Shown in pieces: positions 9,206 through 17,653 of a DNA stretch of 64,000 nucleotides. Position numbers and translations under genes: made by a program. A model generated the notes under the pieces. The model worked only from the letters and a program-made list of their open reading frames with translations. It was not told the origin of the DNA and did no database searches. The DNA is from Litorimonas sp947503715. Lineage in GTDB: Bacteria; Pseudomonadota; Alphaproteobacteria; Caulobacterales; Maricaulaceae. Where the stretch lies: the NCBI RefSeq assembly GCF_050271975.1, contig NZ_CP189850.1, forward strand, positions 1,426,001 through 1,490,000. Reading direction: 5' to 3'. Each line of letters opens with the position of its first letter. The stretch's first letter is position 1.

Positions 9206-10882
9206 GTGTTCATGTTGAAGCCTGACACATCATTTGAAGCCGCGCCTCAGGACATGGCGCTGACCCTCTTGGGCGCTGTCGCGTTTTCGATCATCGACCG
9301 AACAACACTGTCCTTCGGGTCGGATCGACAGGCCGTTGCGGTGCTCGGTCAACCCCTCCAACATCTCCCGCGCAGTTCGGATGGTTGGACCGCGCAGATG
9401 GAGCCGGAGGATGTCCGCGCCCGTGATAAAGCCCTCCGCCGCCTCGCATGGAACGGCGCTCAATATCGTCTGACCTATCGATGGCGAACGGTACAGGGCG
9501 AATTTGTCTGGATCGAAGAACGCGGTAGCCGTCGCGCAGGCACGGAAGACGGTGTCACACATATTGACGGTGTGTTGACCAATGTCACGGCGCAGCGACG
9601 CGAAACGGAACGCGCAGCGTTCCTGTCCACCCATGACGGGTTGACAGAGATCGCGAACCGAAAAACCCTGCATCAATCGCTTAATCATCTCGCGGCTCTG
9701 TCGGACCGGCAATCGGGGGAGGGCGCCTTCCTCCGAGTGAGGCTTTTAAACCTTACCGACATCAATGCGGTCTATGGATACGAGACGGGCGACAGATTAC
9801 TCGTCGAACTGGCCAAACGTCTCTCTGATAATATTCGTATGCCGGATGTTGTCGGCAGAATTTCCGGTCCTGATTTTGGCATCGTGTTTTACGGGGCAAA
9901 TGATGAGGCCTTCCCGACACTCGCGGAACGGCTCGTGCTCGAATTAGAAGACACACCCGTCGAAACACCGCATGGCGGGCTCTATATGGAGATCGGTGCA
10001 GGGTCGACGCGGCTGCGAACGAACGCCCGCTCGGCGGAGGAAGCCTTTGCCCAAACTGCGATTGCCTTGGAAGGTACAAAGCCGTCGCAAGTCCGGTCTT
10101 ACACACCCGTCATGGGATTGGGCCACGTACCGGGGGCGCGGGAAACGACCTCCGAAGACGTGCTCGACGCGCTGAACCAACGCCGCATCCGTCTCGCCTA
10201 TCAACCCATAATTGACGCGAAGACGCGGCAACTCCATCATTATGAATGCCTTTTGCGCCTCTGTCGTGAGGATGGAGAGATTGTCAGTGCGGGCCAATTT
10301 ATCATGGCGTCCGAGCGTCTGGGCCTGGTCCATTTGCTTGATCGTCGCGCATTGGAACTCGCGGCGGAAACGCTGGCCTCTGATCCGGAAGTTCACCTCG
10401 CCCTCAACGTGTCCGCTGGGACCGTCAAAAATGCGGAAGCCGCCGCCGGCTATGTCGCGGCGCTCCGGACTCTAGGGCAGGCGGCAGAACGTGTGACGCT
10501 GGAACTCACTGAGACTGTGGCGCTGGACGATCCCGCCATGGCGAGCGATTTTTCCAATGAAGTGCGCTCCGTTGGCTGTGACTTCGCGATCGATGATTTC
10601 GGCTCGGGCTACACGACTTTCCGGAACCTCATGGCGATCGAGGCGGAGATGATCAAGATTGATGGGACTCTGATAGAAGGCATAGCGTTTGACCCAAATA
10701 AACAGACCTTTGTCCGCATGATGGTCGATCTGGCGCAGACCTTCTCAGTTAAAACCGTTGCGGAAATGGTCGATGACCGCGCGGATGCGGATATGCTCTG
10801 CCGTTTGGGTGTGGACTATCTGCAGGGCTTTATGTTCGGCGTGCCCAGTGCCGCTGCCGCGTGGCAAAAGCGGGCTGGCTAA
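9206..10882 (+). CDS. PAS-GGDEF-EAL cyclic-di-GMP protein with degenerate GGDEF
   Basis: This 558-residue protein is predicted soluble. An N-terminal PAS/PAC-like region (about 20-130) includes YRWRTVQGEFVWIEERG. A GGDEF domain (about 140-295) follows, whose active-site motif reads SGPDF instead of GGDEF, so diguanylate cyclase activity is unlikely. A C-terminal EAL domain (about 315-550) has YQPIIDAKT, the E of ECLLRL in place of EALLR, LELTET, DDFGSGYT, MIKIDGTLI and QGFMFG. Most metal and catalytic positions look kept, so it may hydrolyse c-di-GMP or bind it as a sensor. GTG at 9206 or ATG at 9212 could start it. It sits ahead of aromatic amino-acid genes without an obvious link. Confidence 0.9.
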   Translation: MFMLKPDTSFEAAPQDMALTLLGAVAFSIIDRTTLSFGSDRQAVAVLGQPLQHLPRSSDGWTAQMEPEDVRARDKALRRLAWNGAQYRLTYRWRTVQGEFVWIEERGSRRAGTEDGVTHIDGVLTNVTAQRRETERAAFLSTHDGLTEIANRKTLHQSLNHLAALSDRQSGEGAFLRVRLLNLTDINAVYGYETGDRLLVELAKRLSDNIRMPDVVGRISGPDFGIVFYGANDEAFPTLAERLVLELEDTPVETPHGGLYMEIGAGSTRLRTNARSAEEAFAQTAIALEGTKPSQVRSYTPVMGLGHVPGARETTSEDVLDALNQRRIRLAYQPIIDAKTRQLHHYECLLRLCREDGEIVSAGQFIMASERLGLVHLLDRRALELAAETLASDPEVHLALNVSAGTVKNAEAAAGYVAALRTLGQAAERVTLELTETVALDDPAMASDFSNEVRSVGCDFAIDDFGSGYTTFRNLMAIEAEMIKIDGTLIEGIAFDPNKQTFVRMMVDLAQTFSVKTVAEMVDDRADADMLCRLGVDYLQGFMFGVPSAAAAWQKRAG

Positions 10883-10910
10883 GTTCCCTTTCGACGTTTA
10901 AACGTCAATC

Positions 10911-11642
10911 ATGCGCGAGACGGCGACACGTTTGGAGACTTTCTACGCCACCTCTTTGGGCTTGGCCGCGCGGGATATGGCGGCGCGGCGGCTCTCAACG
11001 CTTTGGCCAGATTTATCAGGAAAGAACGTCCTCGGCTTTGGCTACGCTTGGCCCTATCTCAATGCCTATGAGACCACTGCGAACCGCGTTGTCCTCGCTA
11101 TGCCGGAGGGGCAAGGCGCGATCGCCCATCCCGGAAAGCGGGGTATTGCGACGGTGCTCTGCGAGGGGCAAGCGCTCCCATTCTCAGACGCAAGTTTCGA
11201 TAATATTCTGGCTATCCATGCGCTCGAAGAATCGGAAACCTCGAAAGCCACACTCGCGGAGCTCTACCGCGTGCTGCGCCCCGAAGGCCGCATTGTCGTG
11301 ATCGCGTCCAACCGTGCGGGCATGTGGGCGCGGGCCGAGAGTCTGCCCTTTGGCGCAGGACGGCCCTATTCCCGTCGCCAGTTGAAAGCTGCGCTGAGCG
11401 TAGCAGGATTTCAGCCCACGGTCGGCTCCAACGCACTCTACATTCCGCCCGTCAAAATGCTCGCCCGCCCAAAGCTCGTGACCGGTATGGAACGGTTCGG
11501 GGAGACGGTCTGGCCCGGTTTTTCCGGACTTGTCCTTGTCGAAGCGATTAAGCGCCTTTACGTCACGCCGGATAATGGTCATGCGGAAAAAGTCGCCCGA
11601 CCGAAATTCGCAGGCTCACCCGTGATGAACAGGACCAAATGA
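10911..11642 (+). CDS. Class I SAM-dependent methyltransferase-like protein
   Basis: This 243-residue protein has a Rossmann methyltransferase layout. The glycine motif reads VLGFGYAWPYLNAY, a departure from the usual E/DxGxGxG. It is followed by ALPFSDASFDNILAIHALEE (the motif after strand 4) and the YRVLRPEGRIVVIASNR block common to ubiE/type 11 methyltransferases. Family members are common in Caulobacterales next to chorismate mutase and tyrA-like genes, as here; the next gene starts five bases after its stop. The substrate is unknown. The altered motif I could mean weak or lost SAM binding. Confidence 0.8.
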   Translation: MRETATRLETFYATSLGLAARDMAARRLSTLWPDLSGKNVLGFGYAWPYLNAYETTANRVVLAMPEGQGAIAHPGKRGIATVLCEGQALPFSDASFDNILAIHALEESETSKATLAELYRVLRPEGRIVVIASNRAGMWARAESLPFGAGRPYSRRQLKAALSVAGFQPTVGSNALYIPPVKMLARPKLVTGMERFGETVWPGFSGLVLVEAIKRLYVTPDNGHAEKVARPKFAGSPVMNRTK

Positions 11643-11646
11643 GATA

Positions 11647-12396
11647 ATGTCTAACGAGATACCCGACATAGAAGTCATCCGGCGCGAGATTGACCGTGTG
11701 GATAATGCGTTGCTCGACCTGATCGCGGAGCGTCTCGAACTCTCCGCACAGGTCCGCAAGGCAAAGTCCGGCATGCGCGTTTGGCGACCCTCGCGGGAGG
11801 ACAGCCATGTCCGCCAACTTGCCGCCGAAGCGCGCTCGACCTCCGCCTCATTGGTCTCCACCATTTGGGCCGAACTCATGAGCGCCAGTCTCGCGGCGCA
11901 GGGGCCGATGCGTTTGCATGTCGCGCTGGAAGGGGACGTGCTATCTAATTGGTCGCTCGTGCGTGACCGTTTCGGCGCGGCGCTTTCGATAAAAACCTAT
12001 CCCACGACGAGCGCGGCACTGGCCGGATGTTATGCCGAGGATGAGGGCGTTGCGGTCCTCCCATCGCCTGCGCCACCGCCCGGTGGTATGGTCAGCTGGT
12101 GGACAGCCCTCGGCCCCGGCGGCGCAATGGAAGGGATGCACATTCTGGCCGGACTTCCCCGCACGGGTCGGGATGATTGGCCCCAAGCCGTGGCGGTTGC
12201 GACGGCGGATATTCTACCCTCCGGTGCGGACCAGACATTGATCTGCGCGACGGGCGACGCGGATGTTCCAGCAGGCGCCAAATTGCGGGCACAATCAGGA
12301 GCTTTTTCGCTTTACAGCCTCGACGGTTATCACGCGATAGAGCCGATCAAAACGATGCGCGTCATTGGTGTTTTACCGCGCCCAATAGGACAATAA
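11647..12396 (+). CDS. Chorismate mutase (AroQ class) with extra C-terminal domain
   Basis: This 249-residue protein begins with an AroQ helical domain (about 8-85): IRREIDRVDNALLDLIAERLELSAQ gives the expected Arg and helix signature, and RPSREDSHVRQL follows. It converts chorismate to prephenate in the cytoplasm. Residues 90-249 form a second domain starting LHVALEGD and containing an AVLPSPAP stretch. This resembles a decayed prephenate-dehydratase fold, but the usual dehydratase motifs are not seen. The prephenate dehydrogenase gene starts one base after its stop, so the two act in sequence toward tyrosine and are probably co-translated. Confidence 0.85.
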   Translation: MSNEIPDIEVIRREIDRVDNALLDLIAERLELSAQVRKAKSGMRVWRPSREDSHVRQLAAEARSTSASLVSTIWAELMSASLAAQGPMRLHVALEGDVLSNWSLVRDRFGAALSIKTYPTTSAALAGCYAEDEGVAVLPSPAPPPGGMVSWWTALGPGGAMEGMHILAGLPRTGRDDWPQAVAVATADILPSGADQTLICATGDADVPAGAKLRAQSGAFSLYSLDGYHAIEPIKTMRVIGVLPRPIGQ

Positions 12397-12397
12397 G

Positions 12398-13276
12398 ATG
12401 AGCTTCGACACACTTCTTATCGTGGGCGGCGGCCTGATCGGCTCCTCCATAGCGCGCGCTGCGCGCGTCAAAGGACAGGCGAAAACCATATTCATCGCTG
12501 ACACGTCTGAGCCCGCGTGCAAAGCCATCACAAAGCTGGGCATTGCAGACGGCGTGGCGGACGGTCCGGCGGATCATTTCGCGGCGCAAGCGGATTTGGT
12601 CATTCTCTGCACGCCGTCAGCGCGTCTTTCGACAACAGCTATGGCCTTAATGCCGTCTCTCAAGTCGGGTGCAATATTAACGGATGTTGGTTCTGTGAAG
12701 GGCCATTTGGTTAAAGCTCTGACGGGGCGCGTGCGGGAGGATGTGCATTTCATTCCCGGTCACCCCATTGCGGGCACGGAAAATTCCGGTCCTGAGTCGG
12801 GCTTTGCAGAACTGTTTGAAGACCGTTGGTGCGTCCTCACTCCGCCTGCCGGAACGGACAATACAGCCACGCAAAAACTGACGGATTTTTGGGAAGCCCT
12901 CGGTAGCGATGTCGAGATTATGGACCCCAAACGGCATGACATGGTCATGGCGACGACCTCTCACCTGCCGCATTTAATTGCTTACACATTGGTGGGTACA
13001 GCCATTGATATGGAAACGGTCACACGGAAAGAAGTCGTTAAATTCTCCGCCGGTGGATTTCGCGATTTCACACGTATCGCGGCCTCTGACCCCGTCATGT
13101 GGCGCGATGTTTTCCTAACAAATAAACAGGCGACGCTGGAAGTTGTGGACCGGTTTATCGAGGATTTGACCGCCCTGAAACGTGCCATTCGTTGGGACGA
13201 CGGCGATACATTGCTGGATAGTTTTGCGAAGACTCGCGATATTCGGCGACGCATTTTGGATGCGGATAAGGACTAA
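12398..13276 (+). CDS. Prephenate/arogenate dehydrogenase family protein (TyrA type)
   Basis: This 292-residue NAD(P)-dependent enzyme converts prephenate or arogenate toward tyrosine. The N-terminal Rossmann motif is LLIVGGGLIGSSIARAAR. The middle contains VGSVKGHL and FIPGHPIAGTENSGPESG, the substrate-binding signature of the family, and ATTSHLPHLIAY follows. No ACT domain is attached. It follows chorismate mutase by one base and converges with the YdcF-like gene with a four-base overlap. Whether prephenate or arogenate is preferred cannot be read reliably from the sequence. Confidence 0.92.
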   Translation: MSFDTLLIVGGGLIGSSIARAARVKGQAKTIFIADTSEPACKAITKLGIADGVADGPADHFAAQADLVILCTPSARLSTTAMALMPSLKSGAILTDVGSVKGHLVKALTGRVREDVHFIPGHPIAGTENSGPESGFAELFEDRWCVLTPPAGTDNTATQKLTDFWEALGSDVEIMDPKRHDMVMATTSHLPHLIAYTLVGTAIDMETVTRKEVVKFSAGGFRDFTRIAASDPVMWRDVFLTNKQATLEVVDRFIEDLTALKRAIRWDDGDTLLDSFAKTRDIRRRILDADKD

Positions 13277-13932
13277 CCTACCGGTTTCATTTCTAACTCC
13301 GGTGTGTCCCGTTCGCCGCTTCGGCCCCGCGCATAGGTCAGCAGTAATTTCGAATATTCCTGAGCCAGCCGTTTCGTCCGGTCCCAGGATTTATACCATT
13401 TCCGCGCATCCGCCCGCTCCACGGGATAGGGGGTAATCCGAATACGTCCTGCTGCGCCCGCAATTTCGGCTTGGGCGCGGGGCATGTGGTAGGCGGAGGT
13501 CACGAGGATGATGTGATCATAACCAAGCGCGCCCGCCCAGACGGCCGTTTCGCGGGCATTGCCGATTGTATCTTTCGCGGCGTAATCCAGATCGAGACAG
13601 CAATCCGTGAGGTCTTGCGATAAGCCCGATAATTCGCGAATGGCGGCGATATCATTACTCTCATTGACACCTGAAATCAGCAGCCGCTCGCCTTTTTTCT
13701 GCGCGAGCAACTCCGCACCCGCCTGCAAACGCCCGCCGCCCTTGCCCGTCCAGACGACGATTCCGTCAGCGGAGGACAGCGTGGCGGGCGGTTTTATACC
13801 GTCCACATGATGGGCAAAAGAGAGGAAACCGCCGAGTAAAAGTGAGAGCGACCCGATCAGCAGGAAAAGGAAAAACTTCGCCCAACCCCGCCGCTTTGAC
13901 GGCTTTTCCAAAGTATCGACCCGACGTCTCAC
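13273..13932 (-). CDS. YdcF/DUF218 family membrane-anchored protein
   Basis: This 219-residue protein has one N-terminal hydrophobic anchor (about 18-40) and a DUF218 (YdcF/SanA/ElyC-type) domain. That domain is recognisable by GIVVWTGKGGGRLQAGAELL, RLLISGVNESNDI, DYAAKDTIGNARETAVWA and HIILVTSAYHMPRA. The family is associated with envelope integrity and peptidoglycan or lipid-carrier metabolism in other bacteria; the activity is unknown. Its start overlaps the ftsX stop by four bases, which puts it at the end of an ftsE-ftsX-ydcF operon and supports an envelope or division role. Confidence 0.88.
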   Translation of the reverse strand: MRRRVDTLEKPSKRRGWAKFFLFLLIGSLSLLLGGFLSFAHHVDGIKPPATLSSADGIVVWTGKGGGRLQAGAELLAQKKGERLLISGVNESNDIAAIRELSGLSQDLTDCCLDLDYAAKDTIGNARETAVWAGALGYDHIILVTSAYHMPRAQAEIAGAAGRIRITPYPVERADARKWYKSWDRTKRLAQEYSKLLLTYARGRSGERDTPELEMKPVG

Positions 13933-14825
13933 AGGCGTTTGCGCTCATAGGCGAGCTGGCGACTGGCGGTCAGTCCGGCGGCCATGGCGCAGATGATCGC
14001 AAAGACGAGCCCAAGACCGATCAGCCAGACGAAGTCCAGTAACCCCGCGCTAAATCCTGTCCAACCTAGGCCACCCCAATCCCCCGTCATAGACAGAACC
14101 AGCCAGATAATGGCCGAGCCGACAAGGCCGATTGCAGCCCCGACCGCGCCGCGAGTTGCCGCCTGTCCGACAAAGAGTTTGGCGATAAAACTATCCGTCG
14201 CCCCAACTTGAACGAGGACGCGTATAATCTCTTTCTGCGCCGTCATCCCCGCCCGCGTCGCGAAAATATTCACGGCGAGTCCGGCTGTTAAAATCAAAAT
14301 CAAAACCCCGATCCCGATTGCGACGAGGCGTCGGGCCGTGCCGCGCAAATTATCGGCATAGCGGGAATTATCATCGACATTGGCGGAAATATTCGCGCCG
14401 TCCAAAGCTGTTTGAACGCGGCTGGCCGACAGCGTCTCTCCGGTAATTTCGATCAAGCCCGGCACGGGTAAATCTTCCGGCAAAACCGTATTGCCCAGCC
14501 AGGGCTGCAACAGGGCGTGGGACTCGGATTGCGGAACAATCGCGATATCCGCTCCGGGGAGTGTGCCGGAAAGGACATCCCGCGCCGTGCGGGTTCGGTC
14601 CTCCCACTCCGATTGACTCTCCAACAGGACTTGCACGGTCAGCGTTCCGGAAAGCTGCGTTTGCCAATCGCCGGAAAGACGCATCGCGCCGCGCGCAAAG
14701 AGAAGCGCGAACCCCGCCAGTAATGCCATGATAATCAACACGACCCAGAGCGCGCGCGTATTCTTGACGCGGTCCGGTAGGAGCGGGGCTTCCCCGCCAA
14801 TGAATGCTGAAGTCACCGTATTCAT
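13929..14825 (-). CDS. ftsX: Cell division ABC transporter permease FtsX
   Basis: This 298-residue protein has the FtsX arrangement: one N-terminal transmembrane helix (about 27-48), a periplasmic extracellular domain (about 50-165), then three C-terminal helices (about 170-190, 220-245, 265-285). With FtsE it forms the complex that in other bacteria activates septal peptidoglycan hydrolases during division. The periplasmic domain includes LTVQVLLESQSEWEDR and a VPGLIEITG-like segment. Its start overlaps the ftsE stop by four bases and its stop overlaps the ydcF-like start, so all three are probably translationally coupled. Confidence 0.93.
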   Translation of the reverse strand: MNTVTSAFIGGEAPLLPDRVKNTRALWVVLIIMALLAGFALLFARGAMRLSGDWQTQLSGTLTVQVLLESQSEWEDRTRTARDVLSGTLPGADIAIVPQSESHALLQPWLGNTVLPEDLPVPGLIEITGETLSASRVQTALDGANISANVDDNSRYADNLRGTARRLVAIGIGVLILILTAGLAVNIFATRAGMTAQKEIIRVLVQVGATDSFIAKLFVGQAATRGAVGAAIGLVGSAIIWLVLSMTGDWGGLGWTGFSAGLLDFVWLIGLGLVFAIICAMAAGLTASRQLAYERKRL

Positions 14826-15523
14826 TCGGGTTTCCCCTTAAACACACGTCCATCCTCAATCCGCAAAACCCGCGCATCCAACTCGTCGATCAGATGCGTG
14901 TCATGCGTCGCGATCAGGACCGTTGCGCCCATGCGGTTCATTTCCGAGAACAGCCGCAGCAGGCGGCGACCAATGACGGGATCCACATTCCCCGTCGGTT
15001 CATCTGCAATCAAAAGATCCGGCTTGGCAATCACGGCCCGTGCAATCGCGGCACGTTGCTTCTCCCCGCCCGAGAGGGTCGACGGAAAGGCCTGCATCCG
15101 GTGACCGAGCCCGACCCATTGCAGTAATTCGACGACATCATCATTGTAACTGGCCCGCGATTGTCCGGACACGCGCAGGGGCAGGGCGACATTCTCGTAA
15201 ACACTCAGATGCTCAATAAGGTGAAAGTCCTGCAAGACAACGCCGATGCGTCGCTTGATCGCTTGACGTTCCGCATAGGACAGGCCGGAGCTGTCGCGAC
15301 CAAACATGCGGATGAGGCCGCGTGACGGAATCAGCGAGAGATAGCAGAGTTTGAGCAGGGTCGATTTCCCCGCGCCCGACGGACCCGTCAGAAAGGTGAA
15401 ACTCCCCTGTGGCAGGTCAAGCGTTGCATCGGTCAGAACTTCCGGCCCGCGCCCATAGCGCAGCGCGACCCGTTCAAAATTGACGAGGTCCGGGAGGTTT
15501 GACATTGGGGCCGTTTGTGGCAC
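14822..15523 (-). CDS. ftsE: Cell division ATP-binding protein FtsE
   Basis: This 233-residue ABC ATPase has Walker A GPSGAGKST, a Q-loop in VVLQDFHLIEHLS, the signature LSGGEKQRAAIARA, Walker B LLIADEPTGNVD, and the switch histidine in LIATHDTHLI. It is the first gene of the ftsE-ftsX-ydcF operon and powers the FtsX membrane partner at the division site. It is divergent from the MJ0042 zinc-ribbon gene with a 44-base gap, an arrangement often seen in alphaproteobacteria. Confidence 0.96.
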   Translation of the reverse strand: MPQTAPMSNLPDLVNFERVALRYGRGPEVLTDATLDLPQGSFTFLTGPSGAGKSTLLKLCYLSLIPSRGLIRMFGRDSSGLSYAERQAIKRRIGVVLQDFHLIEHLSVYENVALPLRVSGQSRASYNDDVVELLQWVGLGHRMQAFPSTLSGGEKQRAAIARAVIAKPDLLIADEPTGNVDPVIGRRLLRLFSEMNRMGATVLIATHDTHLIDELDARVLRIEDGRVFKGKPE

Positions 15524-15567
15524 GAGTGCATGTTCCTTTGGCTGAATCGCGAAACGTTTGAAACTCT

Positions 15568-16281
15568 ATGATACTGACCTGTCCCGAATGTTCCACTCGT
15601 TATATCGCGAAAGAGGGGTCAATTGGCCCGAATGGTAGGACGGTGCGCTGTGCCAAATGCGAAACAACTTGGTTTGCGGCGGCAGAGACGGTTGATCCGG
15701 ATGCGCTGGCGCTTGAGGATAACCAAACCGTTTTGATTGAGCCTGAAATCGAAATCACGCCCGACCCGCAGGCGGAGTTGGCTTTTGGTGACGTCGCCCC
15801 TGCTGGGGCTCATATTGCTCTACGGGACCGTGCTGATGCAGAAAAGCTGAAGCGCCGCAAACGGGTCATCTTCCTGATCTGGGCGGTCACGATTGCTATC
15901 CTTATCGCGGCGGCGATCCTCGCCTTTGTCAAACGGCAGGACATCGTGAACCGCACACCGATTGCCGCAAGTGTCTATCAAAGTCTCGGCATTCCCGTGA
16001 AACAGGGTGGTTTGGATATCGCATCACCCGAAACGGAAACGCTTTTAGTTGAGGGTGAGCCCGTGCTCTTCGTGAAAACATCCATTAAAAACCTAACGGG
16101 TGACACAAAACTCGCCTCTTATCTCGGCTTCCGCCTGCATAACCGCAGCGGGGAAGCCGTTGCGGAATGGTATGTTGAAACGGGCACAATCGCAGCGGGC
16201 GATGTCAAAACCGTTGAAACCAGATATCCAAACCCGCCTATTGACGGCGTGCAATTGAGTTATGGATTCGCGGAAGAGTAG
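15568..16281 (+). CDS. MJ0042 zinc-ribbon/DUF3426 membrane protein
   Basis: This 237-residue protein begins with the MJ0042-type zinc finger: ILTCPECSTRYIAKEG followed by RTVRCAKCETTWFA, giving CxxC...CxxC. A basic stretch precedes one transmembrane helix (about 106-124), and a DUF3426 domain fills the C-terminal half (about 140-237). The ribbon is predicted cytoplasmic and the DUF3426 domain periplasmic. Its function is unknown. Its conserved position divergent from ftsE suggests an envelope or division connection. It converges with the META lipoprotein gene across a 17-base gap. Confidence 0.9.
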   Translation: MILTCPECSTRYIAKEGSIGPNGRTVRCAKCETTWFAAAETVDPDALALEDNQTVLIEPEIEITPDPQAELAFGDVAPAGAHIALRDRADAEKLKRRKRVIFLIWAVTIAILIAAAILAFVKRQDIVNRTPIAASVYQSLGIPVKQGGLDIASPETETLLVEGEPVLFVKTSIKNLTGDTKLASYLGFRLHNRSGEAVAEWYVETGTIAAGDVKTVETRYPNPPIDGVQLSYGFAEE

Positions 16282-16298
16282 ACTGATACCCTCCTAGA

Positions 16299-16715
16299 CT
16301 AATCCCAATCGCGCCGTTTTAACTCCATAAGAATATTGTCCTCCGCCCCGTAAAGGGTCAGCGATTTATGTGTGGCTTCGGCGCGACGTGTGTCTTGGAG
16401 GTTTTTCATAAAGGCGGCTTCGTCTTCCATACCGGTGGCGCACATTTTCTTCGTACTAGCCAGGGCGCCAATCGTGAGTTTTGGGCCGTCCTGCGTATAT
16501 TGACCGAAGAAATTATTGCAGCCTCCGTTTCCGGCAATGTCGCCGCCTGCTTTAAATGCCACGAATTGCTCTGTCGCACCGGGGGTGAGCGGGCTCCATT
16601 CGCTGCCTTCCAACGTCGCCAATGGACGGGATTTTCTGACCTCCGTCACCGCTTTTGTACAGCCTGCGAGGACCAATGCGCCCACGGCAAGGGGGATGAG
16701 GAATTGTACAGCCAT
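16299..16715 (-). CDS. META-domain (HslJ-like) lipoprotein
   Basis: This 138-residue protein has an N-terminal hydrophobic segment ending in a lipobox-like VLAGC (Cys19), so it is predicted to be a lipoprotein. The rest is a META/HslJ domain: GSEWSPLTPG, then the diagnostic GNGGCNNFFGQY block, then MCATGMEDEAAF. META proteins occur in heat-shock protein HslJ and in outer-membrane-associated small proteins; their molecular role is unclear. Its ATG directly abuts the stop of the upstream TIGR02301 gene, so the two are coupled. Confidence 0.87.
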   Translation of the reverse strand: MAVQFLIPLAVGALVLAGCTKAVTEVRKSRPLATLEGSEWSPLTPGATEQFVAFKAGGDIAGNGGCNNFFGQYTQDGPKLTIGALASTKKMCATGMEDEAAFMKNLQDTRRAEATHKSLTLYGAEDNILMELKRRDWD

Positions 16716-17183
16716 TTACTGCTCCCGGTATGGATCGCCGAGCATTGAGGCGATGTGACGCCCATTTTCAGCCAAGGCCGCAACATCGACGGAGACTTGA
16801 TTGGAACAGGCGTCGTGACGTTCCTGTTCCTTATAATACCCGGCATTAAAGGCGCGGACGAGTTGACGTTTGCGTTCGTCATCGCCATCCGATTCGATGT
16901 CCATCATATTGGTGGCATAGTCGCGCCATTTCTGATCATTTGGACCGAAACAAAGCGTCCGCAGATAATGAATTTGGCCGAGATTTTTAGATAGGGCTTC
17001 GACGAGGCTGGTCATTGTGACCATGTCTTCTTCGACGCGGAGCTCGGCCGCTTCACGGGCTTTCGCAGCGGCGGCGCGCTTTTCACGTTCCGTCAACGGC
17101 TTCTCCGCGCTGGCATCCTGCGCATAAGCGGGCGCGGCGAGTAAGGCCAAACCCATCGCGAGATATGCAAACCACTGTTTCAC
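16716..17183 (-). CDS. TIGR02301 family exported protein
   Basis: This 155-residue protein has a clear signal peptide (MKQWFAYLAMGLALLAAPAYA, cleavage near residue 21). A charged AxRE-rich helix follows, and then the TIGR02301 core with LGQIHYLRTLCFGPNDQKWRDY and the late RHDACSNQ; the two cysteines could form a disulfide. The family is restricted largely to alphaproteobacteria and has no known function. It lies nine bases after the NUDIX gene and directly before the META lipoprotein, forming a small operon with a periplasmic theme. Confidence 0.9.
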   Translation of the reverse strand: MKQWFAYLAMGLALLAAPAYAQDASAEKPLTEREKRAAAAKAREAAELRVEEDMVTMTSLVEALSKNLGQIHYLRTLCFGPNDQKWRDYATNMMDIESDGDDERKRQLVRAFNAGYYKEQERHDACSNQVSVDVAALAENGRHIASMLGDPYREQ

Positions 17184-17192
17184 AGGTTCAAT

Positions 17193-17612
17193 TTACGCAG
17201 CCTGTCCGGAAAACAAAGCCATTTTCGCATAACCCTCGCGAATAACCCGCACAGTTTCCGGCCACATGCCGAGCGCGTCAATCTCACTCAGCGGGACAAA
17301 GCGAGCCTGAGCCGCGTCATCTCCGGCCCGCGGTTCACCACCAGTCCACCGCGCGAGATAGTCATGTAGGCGGTACTGGAAGCCTTCAAAATCCGCATTC
17401 AGGACTGTGATTTTTGTCAGCAGTTCAGCCGTGACATCCGTCTCCTCGGACAGTTCACGCAATGAAGCCTCGGCTTCCGTTTCGCCCGGTTCTATCCGCC
17501 CGCCGGGAATGGACCACTCGCCCTTTCGCGGGGCGGTGCCGCGTTGGATCAACAGGACAGAATCTTCCTTGATACAGACAACGCCCACACAATTTTTTCG
17601 TACAATACTCAT
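17193..17612 (-). CDS. NUDIX hydrolase
   Basis: This is a 139-residue NUDIX enzyme. The Nudix box is GGRIEPGETEAEASLRELSEETDV, matching Gx5Ex7REUxEExGU except for the last Gly, which is Asp here. I start it at the ATG at 17612, which gives MSIVRKNCVGVV; the open frame extends upstream to 17765, but that would run into the promoter and start of the divergent SRAP gene. Substrates of such single-domain enzymes range from ADP-ribose to oxidised nucleotides, and this one is unknown. The divergent partner is a DNA-protein crosslink sensor, so a genome-maintenance theme is possible. Confidence 0.87.
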   Translation of the reverse strand: MSIVRKNCVGVVCIKEDSVLLIQRGTAPRKGEWSIPGGRIEPGETEAEASLRELSEETDVTAELLTKITVLNADFEGFQYRLHDYLARWTGGEPRAGDDAAQARFVPLSEIDALGMWPETVRVIREGYAKMALFSGQAA

Positions 17613-17653
17613 CCTCAATTCCCTTACGCGCTCTTGCCGCTTATAGCGACCCC

